Source: Clostridia bacterium (GTDB lineage: Bacteria > Bacillota_A > Clostridia > Christensenellales > Aristaeellaceae). Taken from it: a stretch of 55,304 nucleotides of DNA. The position numbers were made by a program, and so were the translations under genes. The notes below the pieces were generated by a model that worked only from the letters and a program-made list of their open reading frames with translations, was not told the origin of the DNA and made no database searches. The stretch's first letter is position 1; every line of letters starts with the position of its first letter. The DNA is taken from the NCBI GenBank assembly GCA_017412025.1, contig JAFQOY010000153.1:1-55304 (forward strand), given 5' to 3'. Positions 32,938-41,294 of the stretch are shown one piece after another.

Positions 32938-34143
32938 ATGAAAAAATGGTTTGCACTGTTGATCGCTGTAGCGATGCTGGCCGTCAGCTGCTGCGCGATG
33001 GCCGATGGCGTTACCCTCAAGACCGTCAGTTCCTTTGCCGGCACCGATGCGGCAGCGGACGCTTATGTTGAGATCCTCAAGGCTTATGAGGCGGAAACCG
33101 GCAATAAGGTGGAGGATTCCTCCGCGACGAGCGACGAAGCCTGGAAGGCCAGCGTCCTCAATGATTTTGCTGCCGGCAACGAGCCGGACGTCATGTTCTT
33201 CTTTGCGGCGAACGCCGACTCCGCGCCGATCCTTGACAAGGTCGTGCCGATCAGCGAGATCAACGCCGCGTATCCCGAACTGAACCTGACCGAGAATGCC
33301 GTGCTCACCGAGCCGGACGGCAAGATCTATGCGATTCCGTCCCGCCCGTTCTGGGAGGGCCTGTTCGTGAACGTCGATCTGTTTGAGCAGAACGGCCTGG
33401 AGCTGCCGACCGACTGGGCGAAGCTTGAAGCGGCGATTGCCAAGTTCAATGAAGTGGGCATCGTGCCGATCGCGGTTTCCCTGTCCGATATCCCGCACTA
33501 CATCTCCGAGTTCGCCATCATCGCAAGCGGCACCCCGCAGGAGCATATGGCCCGTCCGAAGACCATCGAGGAAGTGCCGGATTCCTGGTACGAGGGCATG
33601 GATCTGATCGCCAGGCTCTATCAGATGGGCGCCTTTGCCAAGGACGTGAACGCCACGACCGAGGCCGTGACCAGCCAGATGTTCAAGGACAAGAAGGCCG
33701 CGATGCAGATCGACGGCAGCTGGTTTGCCAACGGCATCCCGCAGGCGAATATGGATACCACGATCGTCATGCCGTTCCCGACCTATGCTGAGGATGCGGA
33801 CAAGACCGCGTTCATCGGCGGCGTTTCGATGGGCTTCTATCTCACCCGCAAGGCGTGGGACGACCCGGCAAAGCGCGACGCGGCTGTGAAGCTGCTGGCC
33901 TACCTGACCAGCCCGGACAGCGCGACCAAGATCGGCGGCTATCAGTTTACCGGCAAGCTGCTGGAATCCTCCTATGAGATGATCAACAATGCCAACTACA
34001 TGCTCAGCCCGTTCCAGGACAGCATGACCAAGGAAGCGCGCGAGGCATGGCTGCTGGGCTGCATCTCTTCCATCGCCGACGGCTCCATGACCGCCAAGGA
34101 ATGCTGGGAGAAGGTTATCGCCCTCAAGCCTTTCGGCGAGTAA
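32938..34143 (+). CDS. sugar ABC transporter solute-binding protein
   Basis: A 401-residue family 1-type solute-binding protein. Signal peptide MKKWFALLIAVAMLAVSCC, with likely cleavage at CAMA-DG; the cysteines do not form a standard lipobox. The mature part has the usual FWEGLFVNVDLFEQNG hinge region and an IDGSWFANG segment. Its place between the sensor and permease genes suggests it captures the oligosaccharide later cleaved by the GH94 enzyme. The ribosome site is GAAAGGGG. A strong hairpin follows, which normally keeps permease levels lower than the binding protein. Confidence 0.92.
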   Translation: MKKWFALLIAVAMLAVSCCAMADGVTLKTVSSFAGTDAAADAYVEILKAYEAETGNKVEDSSATSDEAWKASVLNDFAAGNEPDVMFFFAANADSAPILDKVVPISEINAAYPELNLTENAVLTEPDGKIYAIPSRPFWEGLFVNVDLFEQNGLELPTDWAKLEAAIAKFNEVGIVPIAVSLSDIPHYISEFAIIASGTPQEHMARPKTIEEVPDSWYEGMDLIARLYQMGAFAKDVNATTEAVTSQMFKDKKAAMQIDGSWFANGIPQANMDTTIVMPFPTYAEDADKTAFIGGVSMGFYLTRKAWDDPAKRDAAVKLLAYLTSPDSATKIGGYQFTGKLLESSYEMINNANYMLSPFQDSMTKEAREAWLLGCISSIADGSMTAKECWEKVIALKPFGE

Positions 34144-34187
34144 TCACCGGGCTTGCAGACAGGATTTGCCTGACCTGAAACGCACAT

Positions 34188-34217
34188 GCCGGGTCCCGGT
34201 TCCGGGACCCGGCTTTT
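34188..34217 (+). terminator. attenuating terminator between binding protein and permease genes
   Basis: Perfect 12-bp stem GCCGGGTCCCGG (34188-34199) / CCGGGACCCGGC (34202-34213), with a 2-nt gap and TTTT tail. Confidence 0.85.
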
Positions 34218-34279
34218 CCCATCCGAATCAGTTGTGACGCAGGGAACATCGACTATTGAGACGCTATGGAGGTGCGCGC

Positions 34280-35158
34280 ATGCTATACAGGGATAAACGG
34301 CCGCTGCTGGTCTTTCTGCTGCCGTCGCTTCTGCTGATGCTCGTGCTGCTGTATTATCCGTTTTTGGAGAACATCGTCAACAGCTTTTTTGAAATCCGCA
34401 GTCTGGTCAGCCCCAGAGAGGAATTCATCGGCATGGGAAACTATGTCAAGTTCTTTGCAGGCGACGACATGGCGGGCATTGCGCTGAAAAACTCTCTGGT
34501 GATGATGGTGCTTACCGTCATTTTCCAGGTCGGGCTTGCGCTTGTGCTTGCGCTGCTGGTCAATTCCATCGGCCGCGGAGCGCAGTTTTTCCGCGTCGTG
34601 TATTTCTTCCCGATCGTTATCTCCGCGACGGCCATCGGCCTGATGTTCAGCCTGTTTTATGCCTATGACGGCGGTATGCTCAACCAGATTGTGACGGCGA
34701 TGGGCGGAGAGAAGGTGCTCTGGCTCAGCGACGACAAGGCGTTTACCATGGTGGCAATTCCGGTCGTCTGGCAGTATGTGGGCTTTTATTTCGTGATCAT
34801 TCTCACGGGTCTTGCCGGCGTGCCGGAGGATGTGTACGAGTCTGCGGAGATCGACGGCGCGACGGGCCTGAAGAAGACCTGGTATATCACGCTGCCGCTG
34901 ATTTCCGATGTGCTGGTGACCTGCACGACGCTGGCAATCACCGGTGCGATCAAGGTGTTCGATCTGCCCAGCGTAATCGCCAAAAACGGCGCGCCAAAGG
35001 GATTGACGCATTTTCTGGGCACATACATGTATCAGAAGACGTTTGTGGCGCAGGACGTCGACTATGGCTCGGCCATCTCCATTGTGATCGTGCTGCTGGG
35101 CGTGATCCTCTCGCGCACAGTCGGACGGCTGCTCAGCCGGGAAGAGGACAGGGGGTGA
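34280..35158 (+). CDS. sugar ABC transporter permease (MalF-type)
   Basis: A 292-residue inner permease with six membrane segments. The ATPase-contact EAA loop is VYESAEIDGATGLKKTWYITLP. The start at 34280 has GGAGG 7 nt upstream. The second permease starts 4 bp after its stop. No ATP-binding subunit is encoded in the cluster; a shared MsmX/MsiK-type ATPase elsewhere is expected. Confidence 0.93.
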   Translation: MLYRDKRPLLVFLLPSLLLMLVLLYYPFLENIVNSFFEIRSLVSPREEFIGMGNYVKFFAGDDMAGIALKNSLVMMVLTVIFQVGLALVLALLVNSIGRGAQFFRVVYFFPIVISATAIGLMFSLFYAYDGGMLNQIVTAMGGEKVLWLSDDKAFTMVAIPVVWQYVGFYFVIILTGLAGVPEDVYESAEIDGATGLKKTWYITLPLISDVLVTCTTLAITGAIKVFDLPSVIAKNGAPKGLTHFLGTYMYQKTFVAQDVDYGSAISIVIVLLGVILSRTVGRLLSREEDRG

Positions 35159-35162
35159 GCGT

Positions 35163-36305
35163 GTGGAAAAGAAGGTGAAAATCCGCGGCCTCAACCGCAT
35201 GACGCCGACCAAAGCGCTGATCTATGCTGCGCTGCTGCTCTGGGCGGCGACGACGCTGTTCCCCTTTGTCTGGGTGATCAACAATTCCTTCAAGGATTCC
35301 TCGCTCGTGGTCAGCGATTCCTTCGCGCCCGCGTTTGAGAAGATATACAGCTACGATCAGCACGGGCAGATCATCCGTGAGAAGGTGATGCTCGACGAAC
35401 ACGGACGCGAGATGTATCGTGCATATTTGAAAAACGAGGATGGCAGCGTCAAGCTGGAAAAGGATGTGAACAAGCCGACGCTCAATCAGAATTCGGCGTT
35501 TGCGGGGCTGATGGGCTACAATGCGACGCTGCAGCAGAATGATGCGACGGCGAATCTGCCGGCATACGACACGTCCTCCGGAAAGGTATACGACGAGACA
35601 AGCGATCCGGTGATGCTCTCGCCGACAATCAGGAATTATGTGACGGCATTCACCAACAACAACGTGAACATCCTGCGCGGCTACAAAAACAGCCTGATCA
35701 TCTCCGGTGCGGTGATGGTGCTGGTGATGCTGCTCTCCACGATGATGGCGTTCGGCATCACCCGGTGGAAGTTCCGCGGGAGGGAGATTGTGCGTACGCT
35801 TGTCGTGGCGGCGCTGATGTTCCCTGCGTTTTCCACGATCGTTCCGGTATACAGGATGATCACGGGCGCAGGCCTGTTTGATACGCTGCTGAGCGTGATC
35901 ATTGTGCAGACGGCGGGCAATCTCGCCTTTGCCTGCACGGTGATGATGGGCTTTGTGACTGCGCTGCCCTATGAGCTGGAGGAGGCGGCGTTCATGGAGG
36001 GATGCGGCCCGTATAACATCTTCCTGCGCATTGTGCTGCCGATGTGCCGTCCGGCTCTGGCGACGGTTGCAATCTTTACATTTATCTGGAGCTACAACGA
36101 TCTGTTTGTGCAGATGGTTCTGCTGCGCTCCAAGGCGCTTATGCCGGTGTGCGCGATTCTGCGCGAGATCTCCAGCCAGTACGGCACAGATTACGGTTTC
36201 ATGGCTTCGTCGGTGGCGATTGTCGTCATTCCGGTGATGGTGCTGTATCTGTTCCTGCAAAAGAACATCATCAAGGGCCTGACGGCGGGCGCGGTCAAGG
36301 GTTGA
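35163..36305 (+). CDS. sugar ABC transporter permease (MalG-type) with a large extracellular insertion
   Basis: A 380-residue permease; the family norm is about 275-280. The first membrane segment (about 18-40) is followed by roughly 100 extra residues of polar, Asp/Asn/Lys-rich sequence (about 50-150) before the usual NYVTAFTNNNV...YKNSL entry into helix 2. The EAA loop is intact: LEEAAFMEGCGPYNIFLRIVLP. The start is GTG 35163 with GGGGG 7 nt upstream. The insertion would lie outside the cell, facing the binding protein. Confidence 0.92.
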   Translation: MEKKVKIRGLNRMTPTKALIYAALLLWAATTLFPFVWVINNSFKDSSLVVSDSFAPAFEKIYSYDQHGQIIREKVMLDEHGREMYRAYLKNEDGSVKLEKDVNKPTLNQNSAFAGLMGYNATLQQNDATANLPAYDTSSGKVYDETSDPVMLSPTIRNYVTAFTNNNVNILRGYKNSLIISGAVMVLVMLLSTMMAFGITRWKFRGREIVRTLVVAALMFPAFSTIVPVYRMITGAGLFDTLLSVIIVQTAGNLAFACTVMMGFVTALPYELEEAAFMEGCGPYNIFLRIVLPMCRPALATVAIFTFIWSYNDLFVQMVLLRSKALMPVCAILREISSQYGTDYGFMASSVAIVVIPVMVLYLFLQKNIIKGLTAGAVKG

Positions 36306-36348
36306 CGTTTTGCCGGACGGACGCTACAATGCAGAAGAGGTGAGGGGC

Positions 36349-37095
36349 ATGTACACAGTGGCGCTGGTGGACGATGAGCACATCATCGTCGAAGGGCTCA
36401 AGCGCGTGATGCCGTGGGAAAAGCTGGGCTGCACGGTTGTAGGCATGGCTGCAGACGGCGTTTCAGGGCTCGCGCTGATTCGGGAGAAGAAACCGGACAT
36501 TCTCTTTACCGATATCCGCATGCCGAATATGGATGGCCTGACCATGATTGCTGCGGTCAAAAGCGAGTTTCCGCAGATACAGATTGCCGTGCTGACGGCA
36601 TTCCGGGATTTTGACTATGCGCAGCGGGCCATGCATCTGGGCGTGTGCCGGTATCTGCTCAAGCCAAGCAAAATGGACGAGCTCAACGAGGCCGTGCAGG
36701 AGATGACGCGAAGGCTCTGTGCGGCGCGGCCCGTGCGGCAGGAGGAACCGGCAGGCGCGGAGAGCACAGAGGCGTCGAGCTTTGTGGTGCGCGCTGCGCT
36801 TCACTATATGCAGGAGCACTGCACAGAGCGCATCAGCCTTGGCGACGTGGCAGATCATGTATACGTCAGCCAGTGGCATTTGTCCAAGCTCATCAACAGG
36901 CATACCGGACAGAGTTTTTTTGATCTGCTGGGCGGCATGCGCATCGAGCGGGCAAAGCTTCTGCTGGCGGATCCGTCGATGCGGGTGCATGAGGTGGCAC
37001 AGGAGACGGGCTTTGCGGACGTGGCGCATTTTTCCAAGAGCTTTAAAAAGATCACCGGCAGGACGCCGGGAGAATATCGTATGGGACTCAAATGA
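36349..37095 (+). CDS. YesN-type response regulator with AraC DNA-binding domain
   Basis: A 248-residue regulator. The receiver domain has DDE near the N terminus, the phospho-acceptor Asp55 in DILFTDIRMPNMDG, and YLLKPSK. The AraC-type double helix-turn-helix covers about 145-245 (ISLGDVADHVYVSQWHLSKLI and VAQETGFADVAHFSKSFKK). It most likely partners with the sensor at 31041 and activates the importer. The start at 36349 follows GAGGTGAGGGG. Confidence 0.93.
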   Translation: MYTVALVDDEHIIVEGLKRVMPWEKLGCTVVGMAADGVSGLALIREKKPDILFTDIRMPNMDGLTMIAAVKSEFPQIQIAVLTAFRDFDYAQRAMHLGVCRYLLKPSKMDELNEAVQEMTRRLCAARPVRQEEPAGAESTEASSFVVRAALHYMQEHCTERISLGDVADHVYVSQWHLSKLINRHTGQSFFDLLGGMRIERAKLLLADPSMRVHEVAQETGFADVAHFSKSFKKITGRTPGEYRMGLK

Positions 37096-37138
37096 ACCAT
37101 CGGGCGGGCAGCTTTAGCTGTCCGTCCGATGGTATTTT
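37096..37138 (+). terminator. terminator of the GH94/importer locus
   Basis: Seventeen-bp stem from 37096 to 37133 with a TTTA loop and one wobble pair, followed by ATTTTG. Confidence 0.85.
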
Positions 37139-37159
37139 GCCCAAAAGTGGCGGCGGGTA

Positions 37160-37188
37160 TGGCCTAAACGCTGAATATGGGATATAAT
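37160..37188 (+). promoter_or_regulatory. likely hprK promoter
   Basis: Perfect -10 TATAAT (37183-37188), 30 bp before the start codon; the -35 at 17 bp (TGGCCT, 37160-37165) is poor. Confidence 0.45.
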
Positions 37189-37217
37189 GTGCATATATGG
37201 TCAAGGAGGGAATGCAT

Positions 37218-38135
37218 ATGGTGACGCCGAAGGCATTTGCCGAAGCGCTGAAGCTGGAGGTCATCCATCAGGCGGAAGGCGGCATGCCGATCCGCAGCGT
37301 GGATATCTGCCGTCCCGGTCTTCAGTTTGCTGGCTATTTCGACGTCTTTGCCAACGAACGACCGCAGGTCATCGGCATGACGGAGATGGCGTATCTGTGC
37401 GATCTGCCTGAGGATGTGCGTCTGGCGCGTCTGCAGCGGTATTTCTCCTATGAAATTCCCTGCATCGTCATCGCCAGGGGGATGGAATGTCCGCCTTCGC
37501 TGCTTGAGCAGGCAAAGCTGCACAGCGTGCCGGTGTTTTCCACGCAGGCGGAGACGAGCGTCTTTACCAGCAAGGCCATCACGTATCTGGACGAGGCGCT
37601 TGCGCCGAGGGTGACGCAGCACGGCGTGCTGGTGGACGTATTCGGCGTGGGCGTGCTGATCACGGGCGAGAGCGGCGTGGGCAAGAGCGAATGCGCACTG
37701 GAACTCATCAAGCGCGGCCATCTGCTGGTGGCGGACGACGTGGTGGACATCGCGCGCGTAGGGCACAAGCTGCGGGGCGAATCGCCGGAGATCGTGCGCG
37801 ATTTCATGGAGCTGCGCGGCATCGGCATCGTGGATATCAAGCTGATATTCGGCATCGGCGCGGTGCTCAGGCGCAAGACGATCGATATGGTGATCCATCT
37901 GGAATTCTATGCGCCGGGCAAGGATTACGACAGGCTGGGCACAAAGGACATGACGATGGATATTCTGGGCGTGGAGGTGCCGCTGACCAATGTACCGGTG
38001 CGCTCGGGCCGCAATCTGGCGATGATTGTGGAAATTGCCGCACGCAACTGGCGGCTGAAAAACGAGGGATACAATGCCGTCAGCGAGCTGGACAGAAGGC
38101 TGGGCCAGATGTATGGCTCCGGTCAGAAGGAATAA
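37218..38135 (+). CDS. hprK: HPr kinase/phosphorylase
   Basis: Phosphorylates Ser46 of HPr and removes the phosphate again, controlling carbon catabolite repression in Bacillota. It has 305 residues. Walker A is GESGVGKSE (from about 151), and the family signature LRGIGIVDIKLIFGIGAV is intact. The start at 37218 has AAGGAGG 8 nt upstream; ATG 37212 would be too close to that site. It sits between two sugar loci, beside a glucokinase. Confidence 0.97.
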   Translation: MVTPKAFAEALKLEVIHQAEGGMPIRSVDICRPGLQFAGYFDVFANERPQVIGMTEMAYLCDLPEDVRLARLQRYFSYEIPCIVIARGMECPPSLLEQAKLHSVPVFSTQAETSVFTSKAITYLDEALAPRVTQHGVLVDVFGVGVLITGESGVGKSECALELIKRGHLLVADDVVDIARVGHKLRGESPEIVRDFMELRGIGIVDIKLIFGIGAVLRRKTIDMVIHLEFYAPGKDYDRLGTKDMTMDILGVEVPLTNVPVRSGRNLAMIVEIAARNWRLKNEGYNAVSELDRRLGQMYGSGQKE

Positions 38136-38220
38136 ACGGGCGGGACTGCAGATCCTGCGCATATGCTGAACATCAAACGACACACGGACACCAAGGAGCT
38201 TTCAGGAAAGGAAGATTGAC

Positions 38221-39168
38221 ATGTATTATATTGGACTGGATGTAGGCGGCACGACCTTCAAGGCCGGCGTGGTCACGCAGGAGGGCAAGATCCTGCACAA
38301 GGATGCAATGCCGACCGGCATTGAGCGCCCGTATGCGGAAATCATTGCGGATATGGCGTATCTGTGCAGGAAGGTCGCTGCGGACGCGGGGATTGACATG
38401 GCCGAGGTTGCGTCCATCGGCGTGGGCGTGCCGGGCCTGTTTGACAACAAGACCGGCCGGATTCCCTTCTGCACAAACCTGGGCTGGCACGACGTTCCGT
38501 TCGTGGAGGAGATGAAAAAGCACCTTGATACGAAGGTGATCGGCGACAACGACGCGACGGTGGCGGGCCTTGCGGAAGCGGTGGCGGGCGTCAGCGCGGG
38601 CGTTGACGACAGCGTGTTCCTCACGCTGGGCACGGGCGTAGGCGGCGGCATCATCATCGGCGGCAAGCCGTATTCCGGCGCGCACGGCTGCGGCTCCGAG
38701 ATCGGCCACATGATGATCTGCATGGGCGGCGAGGAATGCACCTGCGGCAACTTTGGCTGCTTTGAGCGTTATGCCTCTGCGACGGCGATTATCCGCGAGG
38801 CGAAGAAGGCCGTTATCCTTCATCCGGAAAGCAGCATGATGGACAAGTGCGGCGGCGACGCGGAGAAGATCAACGCGAAGATCGTCATCGATGCGGCGAG
38901 AGAAGGCGATGCGACGGCGAAGGCTGTCTTTGACGGCTATGTGCATGCGCTGGCGGTGGGCATCATCAACATCATCAATATGCTCGACCCGGAGGTGATC
39001 GTGCTGGGCGGCGGCGTGAGCGCAGCGGGCGATTTCCTGCTCAATGCGGTGCGCGAGGCGGTCAGGCCGATGGTATTCTTCAAGACCATGCCGTATGCGC
39101 GCATCGAGCTGGCGCAGCTGGGCAACGACGCGGGTATCATCGGCGCGGCGTTCCTGGGCAAGGCCTGA
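38221..39168 (+). CDS. glcK: ROK-family glucokinase
   Basis: A 315-residue ROK kinase that phosphorylates glucose in the cytoplasm. The ATP motif is LDVGGTTFKAGVV, the catalytic Asp lies in GDNDATVAGLAE, and the zinc motif is CTCGNFGCFE. It would take up free glucose released by the GH94 enzyme. The start has GGAAAGGAAG upstream. It follows hprK by 85 bp and may share its transcript. Confidence 0.92.
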   Translation: MYYIGLDVGGTTFKAGVVTQEGKILHKDAMPTGIERPYAEIIADMAYLCRKVAADAGIDMAEVASIGVGVPGLFDNKTGRIPFCTNLGWHDVPFVEEMKKHLDTKVIGDNDATVAGLAEAVAGVSAGVDDSVFLTLGTGVGGGIIIGGKPYSGAHGCGSEIGHMMICMGGEECTCGNFGCFERYASATAIIREAKKAVILHPESSMMDKCGGDAEKINAKIVIDAAREGDATAKAVFDGYVHALAVGIINIINMLDPEVIVLGGGVSAAGDFLLNAVREAVRPMVFFKTMPYARIELAQLGNDAGIIGAAFLGKA

Positions 39169-39191
39169 TCAGGCAACAGCAAACAGGGGCT

Positions 39192-39210
39192 CCGGCGCGC
39201 GCTGCGCCGG
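39192..39210 (+). other. GC-rich hairpin after glcK
   Basis: Seven-bp stem CCGGCGC (39192-39198) / GCGCCGG (39204-39210). No T run, so it is a weak terminator or a processing site. Confidence 0.4.
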
Positions 39211-39236
39211 GGCTCTGCATATCGGAGGAGAAAAGC

Positions 39237-40010
39237 ATGAATCTGTCGGAATTCGGCGCATGGCTTACGCCGGGGCTTGATCGCCTTGGCGGCGATACAG
39301 GCGTGTACGTGAAGAATCTGGCGACAGGAGAAAGCTGGGCGCGCGGGGAGGATGCTCCCGTCTGCGCGGCGAGCGTGATCAAGATCCCGGTGATGATCAC
39401 AGTATTCCGCCTTGCGCAGGAGGGAAAGCTGTCCCTTGAGGAGATACACGCGCTGCGCGAGGAGGAGAGGCTTCCCTCCTGCGGCACGCTCAAGGCGATG
39501 CACACGGGCATTGAGATGACGCTGCTGGATCTGACGAAACTGATGATCATCGTCAGCGACAATGCGGCGACCAATATTCTCATCCGCCGCGTGGGCATGG
39601 ACGGGGTGAACGCGACGATGCGGCAGCTTGGCTGCAGGCATTCCGTGCTGCGCCGCGTGCTCTTTGACAGCGAAGCCTCAAGGCGCGGCATACAGAACGA
39701 TATCACCGCGGCGGACATGGGTCTTCTGCTTGAAAAGCTGTATTTCGGCAAAGCCGTCTCGCCGGAGGCGGACGGGCAGATGATGGAGATCCTGCTGGAT
39801 CAGCGGCTCAACGGCAAGCTGCCGTTCTTCCTTGACAGCGCGGGCATTGACGTGGCGCATAAGACGGGAGAGGACGACGGCATCTCCCACGATGTAGGCG
39901 TGATCTATGCGGATGAACCGCTGATCTGCTGCTTCGTGGGCGAGCATGTGAATGTGCCGGCCTATGAGCGGCTGATGCAGGACGCGGCGGCAAAGCTGTG
40001 CGGACTGTAA
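39237..40010 (+). CDS. class A beta-lactamase-fold serine hydrolase without a signal peptide
   Basis: A 257-residue protein with the penicillin-recognising serine motifs: SxxK at Ser46-Lys49 (ASVIK), SDN at 107-109 and KTG at 209-211. Two points argue against a true beta-lactamase. There is no signal peptide or membrane anchor, and the omega-loop ExxLN glutamate needed for deacylation is not seen (the region reads DSEASRRGIQND). A cytoplasmic serine esterase, amidase or peptidase is more likely. The start has CGGAGGAG upstream. Confidence 0.82.
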   Translation: MNLSEFGAWLTPGLDRLGGDTGVYVKNLATGESWARGEDAPVCAASVIKIPVMITVFRLAQEGKLSLEEIHALREEERLPSCGTLKAMHTGIEMTLLDLTKLMIIVSDNAATNILIRRVGMDGVNATMRQLGCRHSVLRRVLFDSEASRRGIQNDITAADMGLLLEKLYFGKAVSPEADGQMMEILLDQRLNGKLPFFLDSAGIDVAHKTGEDDGISHDVGVIYADEPLICCFVGEHVNVPAYERLMQDAAAKLCGL

Positions 40011-40036
40011 GAGAGGGCTTGAGACAGAGCCTGCAG

Positions 40037-40057
40037 GGGCGGGGATCTGCCCCGCCC
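40037..40057. other. GC-rich hairpin in the 40.0-40.4 kb gap
   Basis: Stem GGGCGGGG (40037-40044) / CCCCGCCC (40050-40057). The gap 40011-40436 (426 bp) holds this hairpin, the terminator at 40123-40148, the repeat at 40191-40275 and the promoter at 40340-40368; no gene was seen in it. Confidence 0.5.
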
Positions 40058-40122
40058 GCCATATACGGCAGGGTGTGGAGCAAGCTGCCGCGTGGAACGC
40101 AATAGGATGGATAAGAGGAAAG

Positions 40123-40148
40123 AGCGCTGGATTTTCCGGCGCTTTTTT
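40123..40148 (+). terminator. terminator of the hprK-glcK-serine hydrolase unit
   Basis: Eight-bp stem AGCGCTGG (40123-40130) / CCGGCGCT (40136-40143) with one wobble pair and six T. Confidence 0.8.
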
Positions 40149-40190
40149 GCTATATACGAAATTGCGAGAACCTCTCCGCCGCACACGCGG

Positions 40191-40275
40191 CCCCTTTCAG
40201 CAGAGGCAAGAGCAGCTTGCCAAGCCAAGGCTCCCCTGAAAGGGGAGCTGACGCTGAAAGATGCTGAGGGGTTGA
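40191..40275. repeat. dispersed palindromic repeat, copy 3
   Basis: CCCCTTTCAG (40191-40200) pairs with CTGAAAGGGG (40236-40245), and the core hairpin is CTCCCCT-gaa-AGGGGAG (40231-40247), followed by GCTGACGCTG and TGCTGAGGGG. The order matches the right half of the element at 16071-16120 (CTCCCTC hairpin, GCTGGCTGCC, ACTGAGGGAG), so it is a diverged relative. Confidence 0.6.
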
Positions 40276-40339
40276 AGTGCGCAAGGCATACTATTTTGTC
40301 GTCTGCAGAAAATAAATGGGCAGAAATATGAAATAAATA

Positions 40340-40368
40340 TTGACTGATGTAATAATTTGGTGTAAAAT
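40340..40368 (+). promoter_or_regulatory. promoter of the XRE regulator gene
   Basis: -35 TTGACT (40340-40345), 17-bp spacer, -10 TAAAAT (40363-40368), in a notably AT-rich stretch. Confidence 0.8.
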
Positions 40369-40436
40369 GCGGTTATAAATGTTACGAGAAGAAATAAATT
40401 TGTAATATTTAGTAGAGAGGGAAAGGAGGAGCATTT

Positions 40437-40826
40437 ATGAACGTAGGATCGGTTCTGTCTGCTGCGATGGAAAAGAAGCACATCAATCAGACGGCGCTTG
40501 CGCAGCAGGTGGGCGTGTCCCAGTCTTACATCAGCCAGATCTGTTCAGGCAGGAAGGTGCCGACGGTCAGCGTGCTCAACCGCATCAGCGACTGCCTGGA
40601 GATTGATCTGCAGGATTTCTTCCGTGAGGAGAGTCTGCTGGATCTGCGTGTGGCCGAGCAGGAGGCGACCGTGCAGGCGACGATGAGCAAGGATGAGGCG
40701 TATATCCTCGGTCTTTGCCGCGGCCTGAGCACGGGCGATCTGGCGATGCTGCGCGATCTTGCCGAGCGCCTGTATAAGCACAAGTATCAGACCGGCGGCA
40801 TGATGCCGGTGATGGCGACAGACTGA
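40437..40826 (+). CDS. XRE-family transcriptional regulator
   Basis: A 129-residue protein with an N-terminal Cro/CI-type helix-turn-helix (about residues 5-62: INQTALAQQVGVSQSYISQICSGRKVPTVSVL) and a short helical C-terminal part that may dimerise. Its target is unknown; no operon partner is attached, since it has its own promoter and terminator. The start has AAAGGAGG 8 nt upstream. Confidence 0.9.
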   Translation: MNVGSVLSAAMEKKHINQTALAQQVGVSQSYISQICSGRKVPTVSVLNRISDCLEIDLQDFFREESLLDLRVAEQEATVQATMSKDEAYILGLCRGLSTGDLAMLRDLAERLYKHKYQTGGMMPVMATD

Positions 40827-40847
40827 GAAAAGACCGCGGAGGGGATG

Positions 40848-40877
40848 CCGGGGCGCAGAAATGCGCTCCGGTTTTTT
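40848..40877 (+). terminator. terminator after the XRE regulator
   Basis: Ten-bp stem CCGGGGCGCA (40848-40857) / TGCGCTCCGG (40862-40871) with a GAAA loop and six T. Confidence 0.92.
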
Positions 40878-40948
40878 GCTGCCGTGCCGTCATGCTGCGG
40901 CCGGACGCCCGAAGGGCGGATAGGTCCCCTTCAATCATTTTGATGAAA

Positions 40949-41009
40949 TTCGAAATACTGTTGACGAACTGCTTGGAATGTGCTATGATCTATTTAGAAG
41001 ATATTCGAA
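40949..41009 (+). promoter_or_regulatory. sdpR promoter with paired TTCGAA operators
   Basis: -35 TTGACG (40961-40966), 17-bp spacer, -10 TATGAT (40984-40989). TTCGAA palindromes lie on both sides (40949-40954 and 41004-41009) within the repeated context ATTCGAAA. ArsR-family repressors bind such AT-rich TTCGAA sites, so autorepression by SdpR is likely. Confidence 0.75.
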
Positions 41010-41024
41010 ACAGGAGGGCGCTGC

Positions 41025-41294
41025 ATGAGATTCGCAGAGACGTTCAAGGCTCTTTCCGATCCTGTGAGGCGGGAGATTCTGCTGCTGCTGCGCGAAGGCC
41101 GCCTTTCGGCGGGGGAGATTGCCGGGCATTTTGATATGGCCGGCGCAACGATCTCCTATCACCTGAGCATACTCAGGAAGGCCTATCTCGTCCATGAGAC
41201 GCGCGAAAAGAACTATATCTTCTATGAAATCAACACATCCGTCGTGGAGGACGTGATGCTCTGGCTGGCGCAGCTGAAAGGGGAAAAGGCATGA
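41025..41294 (+). CDS. sdpR: ArsR-family regulator, SdpR-like autorepressor
   Basis: An 89-residue winged-helix protein: FKALSDPVRREILLLLREG, then AGEIAGHFDMAGATISYHLSIL as the recognition helix, then the wing. No ArsR metal-binding CxC motif is present, as expected for SdpR. It overlaps sdpI by 4 nt (ATGA). In B. subtilis the pair responds to the SdpC killing peptide; SdpI captures SdpR at the membrane when the peptide is bound. The ribosome site is AGGAGGG. Confidence 0.9.
   Translation: MRFAETFKALSDPVRREILLLLREGRLSAGEIAGHFDMAGATISYHLSILRKAYLVHETREKNYIFYEINTSVVEDVMLWLAQLKGEKA

Noticed and set aside
39237..40010. Antibiotic-resistance beta-lactamase
   Set aside because: No signal peptide and no omega-loop glutamate; the context is sugar metabolism.
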